From assembly GCA_963841855.1 (NCBI GenBank), contig CAWJEJ010000003.1:124001-188000 (forward strand): DNA of 64,000 bases. Reading direction: 5' to 3'. Positions 8,040-15,773 of the stretch are shown here, piece after piece. Position 1 is the first letter of the stretch; every line of letters begins with the position of its first letter. The stretch comes from CAXBBB01 sp963841855 (GTDB taxonomy: Bacteria > Bacteroidota > Rhodothermia > Rhodothermales > BA12). Below the pieces are notes generated by a model, which saw only the letters and a list, made by a program, of their open reading frames with translations, was not told where the DNA came from and did no database searches. The position numbers and the translations under genes were made by a program.

Positions 8040-8086
8040 CAATCTACCGTTTCACACTCGCGCGGGGTCCACGAAAAACCGTTGTG

Positions 8087-8374
8087 CTACTGCTCGCCCA
8101 CATACCGTGCGATTCGGCGCAATTCGACTAGCGCCGCCCCTTCGCCGTAGCGCTCATAAGGCAGATAGGTTGAGGTGTCGCGCTCGGTGAAGCCGGAGTA
8201 GATTTCCTGGAGAGGTGTGCAAGGAGTGTCCTCGCAGTCGCCTCGGGCTACGGCTTTGCGAGCAGCGATGGAATCGGACGCAGCGCCGTGCTCGGCTGCC
8301 CATCGGAGAGCGTCGCGCGTGAGTTCGAGCCGGACGACGTCGTGATCCTGCATCGCGGTGACGTATCGCACCAT
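8087..8374 (-). CDS. Hypothetical protein, coupled to the upstream lipoprotein gene
   Basis: The 95-residue product has no signal peptide and no recognised domain. It is rich in charged residues and contains two cysteines in a CEDTPC spacing. Its ATG lies 4 nt after the stop codon of the lipoprotein gene at 8379-8789, so the two are likely translated together. The lipoprotein ends in a 20-bp inverted duplication and shows no natural C-terminus. It is therefore conceivable that this ORF is the continuation of the same protein, separated by a rearrangement. That reading is an inference. I would otherwise call it a conserved-looking unknown. Confidence 0.45.
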   Translation of the reverse strand: MVRYVTAMQDHDVVRLELTRDALRWAAEHGAASDSIAARKAVARGDCEDTPCTPLQEIYSGFTERDTSTYLPYERYGEGAALVELRRIARYVGEQ

Positions 8375-8378
8375 GGCG

Positions 8379-8789
8379 CTAGCCGCTTCGGACGAATGGC
8401 GTCAGGCGTTCGACCATCAAGCGCTCAAACGCCTGACGCCATTCGTCTCGTTGCCAACCGGGTGCTCGTTGAGGCAAACTGTCGCCAGCCCTCACCGATT
8501 CACGCCAATCCGGTCCACCGGGCACCATCACTACGTCGGAGAAGCGGGCCTCCACCTCGGAATACATCTCCTCCTCCAGGGCGATTCCCATGCGCGTGTC
8601 GTTCTCGGCGAATTTGGGAAAGCGCTGGTCGGATTCGACCGCGCTGCCACTCTGATCTACTTGCATGACACTCCGCTCGGCGCATCCAGTCAGCAAAAGA
8701 GCCAGCAGCAGAACGAAAACCCTTATCGCTTCAACGCGTCCGGCCTGCTCAGCTCGACGAACTGCCCGGCGACGCCCAGAAAGCGCCAA
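8379..8789 (-). CDS. Small lipoprotein, unknown function
   Basis: The recognisable part is a lipoprotein signal, RVFVLLLALLLTGCAERS, with a lipobox (LLTGC), followed by an acidic 85-residue domain. The coordinates give the open frame from a TTG. The signal peptide itself begins near 8726, where the only codon available is ATA, overlapping the TAA stop of the upstream DUF4359 gene. The true start is therefore uncertain, and an unusual ATA or ATT-type start with translational coupling is possible. The last 20 codons contain a perfect inverted repeat, so that DEWRQAF and LTPFV are encoded by opposite strands of the same sequence. It forms a tandem group with the DUF4359 gene upstream and the 8087 gene downstream. 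Confidence 0.5.
   Translation of the reverse strand: MALSGRRRAVRRAEQAGRVEAIRVFVLLLALLLTGCAERSVMQVDQSGSAVESDQRFPKFAENDTRMGIALEEEMYSEVEARFSDVVMVPGGPDWRESVRAGDSLPQRAPGWQRDEWRQAFERLMVERLTPFVRSG
8391..8447. repeat. Intragenic 20-bp inverted repeat with 17-nt loop
   Basis: The left arm at 8391-8410 (gacgaatggcgtcaggcgtt) is perfectly reverse-complemented at 8428-8447. It lies inside the 3' end of the lipoprotein gene rather than between genes. It has no T-tract, so it does not look like a rho-independent terminator. A template-switch duplication is a plausible origin. Confidence 0.8.
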
Positions 8790-9046
8790 TCCTGGTCTTC
8801 TCCGCCGGGAAGGTCGAGCGTGTAGACGCTGCCGACGATATAGTTGTCTCGGCTGACGAACCGGCTCACCTGCGCGCCGATGAGGTCGCCGCTCAGGCGT
8901 CCCAGTGCGCCGCCCAACACGCCGTCGGTCTGCTGTGCCATCAACTCGGCGGACTGCTCACGCGCAAACTCGGCGAAGTCGGCTTTGTCGGGGTTCGAGA
9001 TCGCGAGAAGCGCGACGACGAGGATCAGGAGAAGCAGCGTACGCAT
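8723..9046 (-). CDS. DUF4359 family small exported or anchored protein
   Basis: The 107-residue product begins with a hydrophobic N-terminal anchor or signal (MRTLLLLILVVALLAIS) and then NPDKADFAEFAREQ. The asparagine-proline-x-(K/E)-x-(D/E)-(F/Y) pattern just after the hydrophobic segment is the hallmark of DUF4359 proteins. The C-terminal half (VSRDNYIVGSVYTLDL and DWRFLGVAGQFVEL) is also typical: a short beta-rich domain with a conserved bulky pattern. The function of the family is unknown. It is the first gene of a three-gene string, and its stop codon overlaps the presumed start of the lipoprotein gene. It is probably located in the periplasm or tethered to the inner membrane. Confidence 0.75.
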   Translation of the reverse strand: MRTLLLLILVVALLAISNPDKADFAEFAREQSAELMAQQTDGVLGGALGRLSGDLIGAQVSRFVSRDNYIVGSVYTLDLPGGEDQDWRFLGVAGQFVELSRPDALKR

Positions 9047-9094
9047 CGATTTGGGCAGATTAGAGAATTGGATAAACGACCACCCGGACGGGTG

Positions 9095-9445
9095 TTAGGC
9101 CTCGGCGCCGCCGTCCCAGGTGAGGATGTCCTGCTCCGATCGTGGCGTTTCGTTGCACGCCTCGACGCCCGGCAATGCTTCCTTCTTCTCGGTCAGGTTG
9201 TAGTCGGCCCACTGCTCGGCGAGGTAGGCGTTCCACTGCGCGTAGTGCTGCTGCTCGGCGGGCAGCTCGTCGTCGGCGTAGATCGCCTCGACGGGGCAGA
9301 CGGGCACGCACGCGTTGCAGTCGATGCACTCGTCGGGGTTGATGACGAGGAAGTTGGGGCCTTCGTAGAAGCAGTCGACCGGGCAGACTTCGACGCAGTC
9401 GGTGTGCTTGCAGTTGATGCAGCTTTCGGTGACGACGTAGGGCAT
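9095..9445 (-). CDS. fdxA: Seven-iron ferredoxin (3Fe-4S / 4Fe-4S), FdxA type
   Basis: The 116-residue protein closely follows the Azotobacter ferredoxin I pattern. It has an N-terminal cluster region with C9, C12, C17 and C21 (CINCKHTDCVEVCPVDC), then the segment FYEGPNFLVINPDECIDC, then C40xxC43xxC46xxxC50P for the second cluster. The C-terminal extension (EQWADYNLTEKKEALPG) is also typical of the FdxA group. It is a cytosolic electron carrier, and its redox partner cannot be told from the neighbourhood. It starts at ATG 9445 and is the only Fe-S protein seen in this region. The family assignment is strong. Confidence 0.95.
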   Translation of the reverse strand: MPYVVTESCINCKHTDCVEVCPVDCFYEGPNFLVINPDECIDCNACVPVCPVEAIYADDELPAEQQHYAQWNAYLAEQWADYNLTEKKEALPGVEACNETPRSEQDILTWDGGAEA

Positions 9446-9532
9446 GGCAGCGGGAAATCGGATGAGGGCGCCAAGGTACGGGCGCGGCGCGCGACGATGC
9501 GTAAAGCCTCTGAAACCAGATCGGGCAGCAGC

Positions 9533-9853
9533 CTAGTTGTTCGACAATCCGCCCAAGATCGGGTTGGTCGCCGGGGCGCGCTCGGATGCGATGTCGTCCT
9601 CAGCGAACCAGCCGTCGGTCACCTCTTCGCTCTCTCCAGCAGCGGCCAGCGCGCTGTCCTCGTGCGGACGGCTGTAGCCTTCGATCTGGGTGACGAAGTA
9701 GAGGTTTTTGTAGCGCGGCGCCTGTCCGTCACGCGCGACGTTGGTGCGGTTGGGGCCGTCCGAGACAGTGCCTTTGATCGCGCCCAACCGCTGTCCGTCG
9801 AAGCCGTAGAGAAAGACGGCGACGGTTTCGCCCTTGGTGAACTTGGGAGGCAT
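9533..9853 (-). CDS. Hypothetical protein, 106 aa
   Basis: The product is a soluble, acidic protein without a signal peptide or recognised motif. Its N-terminal half (KGETVAVFLYGFDGQRLGAI and KGTVSDGP) looks like a short beta-barrel or SH3-like fold. The C-terminal 40 residues are low in hydrophobics and probably disordered (SALAAAGESEEVTDGW). It has its own ATG at 9853 and lies between fdxA and murA on the same strand, with gaps of about 90 nt on each side. I do not recognise the family, and nothing in the context points to a function. Confidence 0.55.
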   Translation of the reverse strand: MPPKFTKGETVAVFLYGFDGQRLGAIKGTVSDGPNRTNVARDGQAPRYKNLYFVTQIEGYSRPHEDSALAAAGESEEVTDGWFAEDDIASERAPATNPILGGLSNN

Positions 9854-9945
9854 ATCGTGCAGGGTAGAATCGTATGGGAGCCGATTCTTACGCAGGCGAT
9901 GTAGGGTCGTTGCATGCGACGACGCTACGGGGTCGGCAGATAAGC

Positions 9946-11295
9946 TCAGCCCTTCTCGCGGCGGATCTTGGCCCCGGCGGCGGCGAGTTTGGCTTCCCAG
10001 CGCTCGTGGCCTCGGTCGAGGTGCAGCAGGCCCGTAACCGTCGTCTCGCCCTCAGCGATCAGGCCTGCGAGGACCAGGGCGACGGCCGCGCGCACGTCAG
10101 TCGCTTCGACAGTCGCTCCTTTGAGCTTGTTGGGGCCGCGGACGACGGCGGCGTTGCCTTCGACTTTGATGTTGGCGCCCATGCGCTGCAACTCGGGCAC
10201 GTGGCCGAATCGTCCGTGGTAGATCGTGTCGATGATGCGGCTGGCTCCTTCGGCGCGCGTCATGAGCAGCGTCCACTGGCTCTGCAAATCGGTGGCCAGG
10301 CCGGGGTAGGGCTCGGTGACGACACTGACGGGAAAGACTTCGTCGGGGACCTTGACGATCACGTCTTGCAAGTAGCCGCCATCGCTGTCGCTGCCGTCCG
10401 ACGGGTCTTCGGTTCGCCAGTGCGCTCCGGTCGCGCGGAAGTGGGCGGGGAAGGCATCGCCGAGATCGGACGGTGCGCCGCCGACGATGCGCACTTCGCT
10501 GCCGGGCGTTCCGGCGAGCAGGGCGACGATCATGTGCGTGCCCAGCTCGATGCGGTCTGGAGGTGCCAAGTAGCTGCCCGGTTTGAGCGCGTCGATGCCC
10601 TGGATCTCGATCGTGCTCGTGCCCAGTCCTTCGATTTTGGCGCCCATCTTCTGTAGCACGCGGCCCAGTGCGACTACGTCGGGCTCGCGTGCGCAGTTTT
10701 CGAGCAGCGTCGTACCTTTGGCCTGGGCCGCGGCGAGCAACACGTTGATCGTGCCGCCGACCGTGATCGGGTCAAACCGGAAACGTCCACCTTGTAGCCG
10801 TCCACCCGGAGCGCTCGCCACAACGGCGCCGCCGACGATGTCGATCTCGGCACCCAGCGCGCGCATCCCTTCGACATGCATGTTGACGGGTCGGTGTCCA
10901 AACGCATCGCCGCCGGGGAGCGGGACGTGGGCTTTGCCCAACCGGCCGAGCAGGGCGCCCAGCGCGTAGATCGACGCGCGCATCGACTCGGCCTCTTCGC
11001 GCGGCATCCGATGCTCGGTCAGTCCGCTCGCGTCGATGGTGAGCGTCTCGGGCGTCGTCGGGTCGTTGTCCGGATCGAAGTTGCTTTTGGCGCCCAGCTT
11101 CTCGAACGCTTTGGCGAACGAGCGCACGTCGCGCAGGTCGGGCATGTTGCGCACGTGCGTGACGCCGTCGGGCAGCAGCGTGGCGGCGATCAGCGGAAGC
11201 GCGGCGTTCTTGCTACCTCCGACCGAGAGCGGGCCGGTGATCGGGTGGCCGCCTTCGATGATGAGGCGCTCGTTCGTGTCGGACGATTCGGACAT
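9946..11295 (-). CDS. murA: UDP-N-acetylglucosamine 1-carboxyvinyltransferase with Cys-to-Asp active site
   Basis: The 449-residue enzyme catalyses the first committed step of peptidoglycan synthesis, transferring enolpyruvate from PEP to UDP-GlcNAc. Signature segments are VGGSKNAALPL (catalytic lysine K29), MRASIYALGALLGRLGKA, YPGLATDLQSQ (general base Asp) and the C-terminal AGL...HLDRGHERWEAKL. The flexible-loop residue attacked by fosfomycin, normally Cys in GGCxxGxRP, is an aspartate here (D130 in LPGGDAFGHRPVN). The same change in mycobacterial, chlamydial and borrelial MurA causes intrinsic fosfomycin resistance while keeping activity. I chose ATG 11295 (MSESSDTNER) because the longer frame to 11466 adds residues foreign to the family. 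Confidence 0.95.
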   Translation of the reverse strand: MSESSDTNERLIIEGGHPITGPLSVGGSKNAALPLIAATLLPDGVTHVRNMPDLRDVRSFAKAFEKLGAKSNFDPDNDPTTPETLTIDASGLTEHRMPREEAESMRASIYALGALLGRLGKAHVPLPGGDAFGHRPVNMHVEGMRALGAEIDIVGGAVVASAPGGRLQGGRFRFDPITVGGTINVLLAAAQAKGTTLLENCAREPDVVALGRVLQKMGAKIEGLGTSTIEIQGIDALKPGSYLAPPDRIELGTHMIVALLAGTPGSEVRIVGGAPSDLGDAFPAHFRATGAHWRTEDPSDGSDSDGGYLQDVIVKVPDEVFPVSVVTEPYPGLATDLQSQWTLLMTRAEGASRIIDTIYHGRFGHVPELQRMGANIKVEGNAAVVRGPNKLKGATVEATDVRAAVALVLAGLIAEGETTVTGLLHLDRGHERWEAKLAAAGAKIRREKG

Positions 11296-11466
11296 GGACA
11301 ATGGGTGGGCGTGGGGAGAGTCGGCAAAAGGGTAGGACCGATGATACCCGAACTCTGTCCCGCCGCGTACTGACGGACCTGCTACGACTCGTCGCCGGAA
11401 GCGCTTCGAGCATCCAAAATGCACAGATCGTAGGGCGTCCGAGCAAGACAGGCGCGCGTTCGGCAT

Positions 11467-12201
11467 CTATCTCCGCCTGCGTCTGGGATTGGGAAGAGAT
11501 AGCGCCAGCCCGATGGCCGCCATCGCTGCGTCGTGATCGTAAGCGTATCCCGCACTGGCAAACCCGCGCAGTCTATCGCCACCTCCGGGAGTGAGCGGAA
11601 GCTGGAACGACACGCGCGCGCCTACCGATCGGATAGCGACGATGGCAGAAGGTTGCAGCTCTAGCCCTTCGATGCCGAACCGCTCGCGCCGGTGGTACGC
11701 CCCCAGCCCTACACCTCCGCTGCCGAACGCCAGCACGCGGCGCTGCGCGATGACCTCGTAGCTTCCAGCGATGTTGCCGCCGACCGTGACGAAGTCAGCA
11801 TGCGTAAGGCGAGCCGTGGCGTCGATGCTGGAACCGACGAAGCCGCCACCCGGGGTCAGCGAAACGGCGACGCGGTCGGAGGGCGTAAACACGAAAGCCG
11901 GTAAGGGAAGCCCAACTCGCCAGTTGGGGCTAGGATCGGCGCCGGAGTACTCCGATGTGGCGCGGCCGAAGGCCCGCTCGGAAGGGAACGTAGCGCTCAG
12001 AGGAAAGCCCACCTCGGCGGGGTGCCAGGACGCTACTGTGCGGCTGGCGGGATCTTTGAAGACGAGCCCTTCGCTCATCGGCACCTGGAGAGCGCATCCG
12101 CTCAGCACAGCCGTCAGCAAGAGCAGCCGGAAGGGCGGTAGCGCGCCTGCGCAGAGCGTGAAGCGGTGGACATCCGTCAGGCTGAAAGAAATAGCTGCCA
12201 T
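11467..12201 (-). CDS. Exported lipoprotein or outer-membrane beta-protein
   Basis: The 244-residue product has a long N-terminal region ending in a lipobox (RLLLLTAVLSGCALQV). It is then dominated by glycine-rich alternating strands such as GSGGVGLGAYHRRERFGIEG and GFASAGYAYDHDAAMAAIGL. This suggests an outer-membrane-associated beta-rich protein, lipidated at the cysteine near residue 36. The end is strongly basic (NPRRRRR), which is unusual for a barrel. The 35-residue segment before the lipobox is long for a signal peptide, so a start nearer the hydrophobic core is possible. It follows the beta-barrel gene at 12208-13443 by 6 nt, so the two are probably one transcript. The family is not recognised. 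Confidence 0.6.
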   Translation of the reverse strand: MAAISFSLTDVHRFTLCAGALPPFRLLLLTAVLSGCALQVPMSEGLVFKDPASRTVASWHPAEVGFPLSATFPSERAFGRATSEYSGADPSPNWRVGLPLPAFVFTPSDRVAVSLTPGGGFVGSSIDATARLTHADFVTVGGNIAGSYEVIAQRRVLAFGSGGVGLGAYHRRERFGIEGLELQPSAIVAIRSVGARVSFQLPLTPGGGDRLRGFASAGYAYDHDAAMAAIGLALSLPNPRRRRR

Positions 12202-12207
12202 TTATGC

Positions 12208-13443
12208 TCAGAAGCGCGGGTTGACGACCGAGTTGAAGGCCGATCCGAAGGTGTACGTCAGCCCGGTCGAGAGGAAGAAGTCGTAGCCGGTCGAGAGTTG
12301 GCGGCGGCGCGTGAGCACGTCCTCCTCGCTGGCCGATCCGCGCGGCAGGCCAAGCTGGTTGCGGATGCGCCCGTAGTTGGCCCCCAGGTCGAAGCTCAGA
12401 CCGCGAAAGATGCGGATGTTGGCGTTGGTGCCGACGTTGAGGCTGTACAACTCGGGATCGTGCAAGAACTGGTTGAAGTCGCCTCGCAGCGAGAGCGATC
12501 CCCACGGCTGCTGGTACGACACGCGCGCCTCCAGCTCGTGATCGAAGAGCACCTCGCTGATCTCGTCGAAGATCGTGGTGTCTCGGTAGGCGATGTGCCG
12601 CACGCCGATGCTGTACGAGAACCGCAGCGCCCGCTCGGTGTCTTGGGCGTAGGGAAAGACGCTGTACTCGACCTCGGGGCCGATGCGCGCGCTCAGGTCG
12701 GTGTTCGAAAACGTCGAGTGAAACGCCCGCGCCGACCCGCCCGCCGACCAGTGCGGCCCCAGGCTGAACACGATCTCGCCGCCGCCGCTGTAGTTGTTAT
12801 TCTGGTTGCGCGTCACGTCGCCGTCGAACGTGAAGCGCGACAGGTCGTCGCTGGCGTTGAGAAACAACTCGGTCTTGAGCGTTTCGGTCGTCCGGTTGGC
12901 GTTGGCGTTGAGGTTGGCGTTGCGCTGCAGGAAGTTGGCGTCGCCGTTAGCGAAGACGCGGCCGCGCACGCGGAAGACCCAGAAATTCCACGGGTCGACG
13001 GGCGCGTCGACCGCAGGCGCATCTGCCGAAGGCGCCGACAGGCTGACCTGCACGCGCGGCGCCTGATCGGTCCTATAGACGTAGCGCACTAACCCGGCGG
13101 CCAGCACGCCTGCCAGGGCCTCGCGCCGGTCGTCTTCGGTCGCGTCCTGGTCTGTTGCCCGCTGCAACTCGTCGTCGACGCCGTCGAACGCCCGGCGCCC
13201 TTCGAAGCGGACGAAATAGGTGCGCCCGCCGCCGCCGTTGGGCTCGCTGGTGACGAGCGCGTGCACGTCCGAATCCTCGCGATCGCGGACGTACTCGACC
13301 CAGTCGATCTGGGCGCGGATGTAGTCGAAGTCACACCGCGTATTCTGGCAGTCGAGAAAGAGGCGGAGCGGGGCGCCGCTCGTCTGCGCCGATGCCGCGG
13401 CGGCGAGCAGAGCGAGGGCGACGGAAAGAAGGGTCGGGCGCAT
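12208..13443 (-). CDS. Outer membrane beta-barrel protein, unknown function
   Basis: The 411-residue product begins with a signal peptide (MRPTLLSVALALLAAAASAQ). Its first domain contains CQNTRCDFDYIRAQIDWVEY and a FVRF-type strand, followed by a short low-complexity linker (SAPSADAPAVDAPVDP). From about residue 150 to the end, repeated amphipathic strands alternate with short turns, ending in a terminal phenylalanine (FNSVVNPRF). This is the classical layout of an outer-membrane barrel preceded by a periplasmic domain. Asn/Ala-rich segments (NANLNANANRTTE) occur between strands. The ATG at 13443 gives the clean signal peptide. It is followed 6 nt later by the 11467 gene. The ligand or function is unknown. 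Confidence 0.7.
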   Translation of the reverse strand: MRPTLLSVALALLAAAASAQTSGAPLRLFLDCQNTRCDFDYIRAQIDWVEYVRDREDSDVHALVTSEPNGGGGRTYFVRFEGRRAFDGVDDELQRATDQDATEDDRREALAGVLAAGLVRYVYRTDQAPRVQVSLSAPSADAPAVDAPVDPWNFWVFRVRGRVFANGDANFLQRNANLNANANRTTETLKTELFLNASDDLSRFTFDGDVTRNQNNNYSGGGEIVFSLGPHWSAGGSARAFHSTFSNTDLSARIGPEVEYSVFPYAQDTERALRFSYSIGVRHIAYRDTTIFDEISEVLFDHELEARVSYQQPWGSLSLRGDFNQFLHDPELYSLNVGTNANIRIFRGLSFDLGANYGRIRNQLGLPRGSASEEDVLTRRRQLSTGYDFFLSTGLTYTFGSAFNSVVNPRF

Positions 13444-13566
13444 GAATCGAGCGGAGCGTGCGCCGGAAGGTAGGCCGCGCACCGTTCGAGGTGGAAGGGC
13501 GAAATCTTCGCGATGGCACAAACTCACGATCGCTGCTCAGACCTTGCCGTTCGACCCGGCGTTTGC

Positions 13567-14889
13567 CTACCCGCGCGATCGCCTGCGGAGGTAGTCCGCG
13601 CTGTGCGTCGACTTGGCTGCCGCAGCCGAGTCGCCCGCGTCGAGGGAAGACAACGCACGCTCCAGCGCTTCGATCTCGACTTGGACCGACGCGTCGCTGT
13701 CTTGCATCGCATAGAGCGGCTGAGCCGCTTCGGCGACCAGCCGCCGCGCGTTGTCGAAATCGCCCATCCGCACGCGCTCTTCGGCCTGAGCGCTCAGCCG
13801 TCCCGACTGTTGCCGCGCGCGTTCCTGCACCACGTCGGGGTGCTCGGCGACTGCGTTCCACTCGGCCTGAGGCACGGCGTCGAGTTCGAGCGTGTCGAGC
13901 AGGGCAGCGACGCGTTCGGACTCACCCGCCGGCATCCACGACAGCACCAGATCGCCGATCGCGAACGAGTCGCCCTTTTGCGGGGGCACGACCAGCCGGA
14001 GCAAGGCCGAGAACGTGCGCCCGCTCGTCATCGGCGGCAAGACGGACCACTTCCAGCGCGTGGGCTGCTCCACCAGCCCGGCCAGCCCGTGCACGCCACC
14101 GTCCATCGGCGTCAGCGCGCGGTCGATGTGGACGTCGGTGTCGTGTGGCAGGTCGGTCAGCATCTCGCCCAGTTGGACGCCGCGCGCCCGCGAGAAGCGC
14201 ATCCGCACCGACGTGCCGACGGTCGCGTGCAAGCCGCTGAGTTCGGCTTCGAAAAACGTCGGCAGCGCGCTTGGGTCTTCGATGAAGTAGTAGGTGCCGT
14301 CTCCCGCATCGGCGATGGTCTGCATCAGGCGCTCGTCGAAGTCGCGCCCGATGCCCAGCGCGCTCGTCGACACGCCCCGGCTCGCCAACCCCCGCACGTG
14401 GTCGGCGATGGCGGCCGGATCTGTCAGCCCAACGTTGGCCTGTCCGTCCGAGAGCAGCAGCACGCGGTTCATCGCATCGGCCCGCAGCGCACCGGCGGCC
14501 TGTTCTGCCCCGGCGAGCCATCCGTCGTGCAGCGCCGTCATGCCGCTTGCGTAGAGCGCGTCGACGGCGGCAGTCAGAGCACGCCCGTCGCCCACCGGAG
14601 CCGATGGATGGTTGACCGTCACGTCGTCGTCGTAGGCGATCAGCGCGGCCCTATCGTCGGGACGGAGCTGGGCGACAGCGGTGCGAACGGCCTCTTTGGC
14701 GGCGTCGAGTTTGGCGCCCGACATCGAAGACGAACGGTCGACGACGAAGGCCAGGTTGAGCGGGCGGCGTCCACCGGTGCGCTGGGGCGCGTCGGGCGCT
14801 TGGAGGCGGACGAGCAGGTCGAGCGTGGTCGTCGCGTCCGAGCAGACGAACGGGCGCGAGGGAAGGAGTTCGAGGCGGGGAATCTTCAT
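13567..14889 (-). CDS. VWA domain-containing protein
   Basis: The 440-residue protein contains a von Willebrand factor A domain with a complete metal-ion-dependent adhesion site: D51-R-S53-S-S55 (DRSSSMSG), a threonine in GMTALHDG, and LLLSDGQANVG. The C-terminal half (about 220-440) is mixed beta and alpha, with a charged helical end (VQVEIEALERALSSLDAG). There is no signal peptide, so it is probably cytosolic. Bacterial VWA proteins of this type usually work as protein-interaction scaffolds or chaperone-like partners. The MerR-like regulator at 15068-15694 lies just upstream on the same strand, and the pair may be functionally linked. ATG 14889 was chosen because the residues upstream do not fit a domain. 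Confidence 0.85.
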   Translation of the reverse strand: MKIPRLELLPSRPFVCSDATTTLDLLVRLQAPDAPQRTGGRRPLNLAFVVDRSSSMSGAKLDAAKEAVRTAVAQLRPDDRAALIAYDDDVTVNHPSAPVGDGRALTAAVDALYASGMTALHDGWLAGAEQAAGALRADAMNRVLLLSDGQANVGLTDPAAIADHVRGLASRGVSTSALGIGRDFDERLMQTIADAGDGTYYFIEDPSALPTFFEAELSGLHATVGTSVRMRFSRARGVQLGEMLTDLPHDTDVHIDRALTPMDGGVHGLAGLVEQPTRWKWSVLPPMTSGRTFSALLRLVVPPQKGDSFAIGDLVLSWMPAGESERVAALLDTLELDAVPQAEWNAVAEHPDVVQERARQQSGRLSAQAEERVRMGDFDNARRLVAEAAQPLYAMQDSDASVQVEIEALERALSSLDAGDSAAAAKSTHSADYLRRRSRG

Positions 14890-15067
14890 GGCAATCAGAA
14901 TGGGCGTTTCGGTTGGAAAGAGGTCGTAGGAAATGGCGGGTGGATCTTGCCTGACCCCACGGCAGTCATTCACCCGTAGGGGCGAGATTCATCTCGCTCG
15001 CGTGCGCGGGGGTTGGCTGGAAAGCATGCCCCGCCTCGGTCGCTGAATGGGAAGTTGTGCCACCAGG

Positions 15068-15694
15068 TCAGCTCAAGGCGCGGCGCATCATGCGCAGGTA
15101 GTCGTCCAGGGTGAGCGTGGCGTGCCGGTCGGCGCGGACGCTGAGTTCGACGCCGTCGCCCAGGTCGACGTGCATCCACAGTTTGCCGACGATCGTGCCG
15201 ACGGGCGGCTGGCCTCGGGCGCGCAGCTGGGCGACATAGCGCGCGGCAGCGTTGGGCGCGGCGGCGCTGGGCGGCGGGACGGCTTCGGCGCTGCTCATCA
15301 GGCGCGGCATCTCGGCGGGCGCTTCCAGGTCACCAAACGCGCGTGCCGAATCGGTTTCGAGCCGCACCTCGCCCTCCAACATCTCTTCGAGCCGCGCCGC
15401 CTCCATCGCCCGCACTTGATCCCCGATGGCCGTCGTCGTGTGCCCCAGCACCATCAGCCGCCGGACGACGAGCAGTTGCAGCAGATGCCGCCGCCGGTAG
15501 CGCGACTCGCGTCCGGCTTTCTCGGGTTCGTCGATCAGGCCCAGCGTCGTCAGGTGGCGCAGCAGCCGCACCGACACCGACCGCCCCGTCCGCTTGTCCG
15601 AAGGGTCGGGCAGCAAGGCGTCGAGTTGGGCGTTGGCGACCGGCAGGAAGTCGGTCAGCGTCCACCCGTCGGAAGGGGTATTGGGCAGCGTCAT
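15068..15694 (-). CDS. MerR-like HTH transcriptional regulator
   Basis: The 208-residue protein carries an N-terminal winged-HTH of MerR type. The helix and wing region is SVRLLRHLTTLGLIDEPEK (about 40-58), then RESRYRRRHLLQLLVVRRL, the pattern in which the wing arginine/tyrosine pair precedes the dimerisation helix. The middle is an Ala/Pro-rich linker, and the C-terminus (about 155-208, GTIVGKLWMHVDLGDGVEL) forms a small separate beta-rich domain that could bind an effector or a partner. There is no cysteine metal site. The gene lies upstream of the VWA gene in the same orientation. A 13-bp perfect palindrome sits 32-44 bp before its start codon and could be its operator. Confidence 0.75.
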   Translation of the reverse strand: MTLPNTPSDGWTLTDFLPVANAQLDALLPDPSDKRTGRSVSVRLLRHLTTLGLIDEPEKAGRESRYRRRHLLQLLVVRRLMVLGHTTTAIGDQVRAMEAARLEEMLEGEVRLETDSARAFGDLEAPAEMPRLMSSAEAVPPPSAAAPNAAARYVAQLRARGQPPVGTIVGKLWMHVDLGDGVELSVRADRHATLTLDDYLRMMRRALS

Positions 15695-15725
15695 GCCGTC
15701 CCCAACACAAGCTCGCAGCTAATGT

Positions 15726-15738
15726 TGCAACTGTTGCA
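15726..15738. promoter_or_regulatory. Candidate operator palindrome upstream of the MerR-like gene
   Basis: The sequence tgcaac-t-gttgca is a perfect 13-bp dyad located 32-44 bp upstream of the MerR-like start codon. MerR-type regulators bind dyads within their own promoters, so autoregulation is plausible. No clear -35/-10 pair was identified around it. Confidence 0.4.
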
Positions 15739-15773
15739 GTTTTATTTGCGCCAGTGTCAGCGTGGGGCGACGA

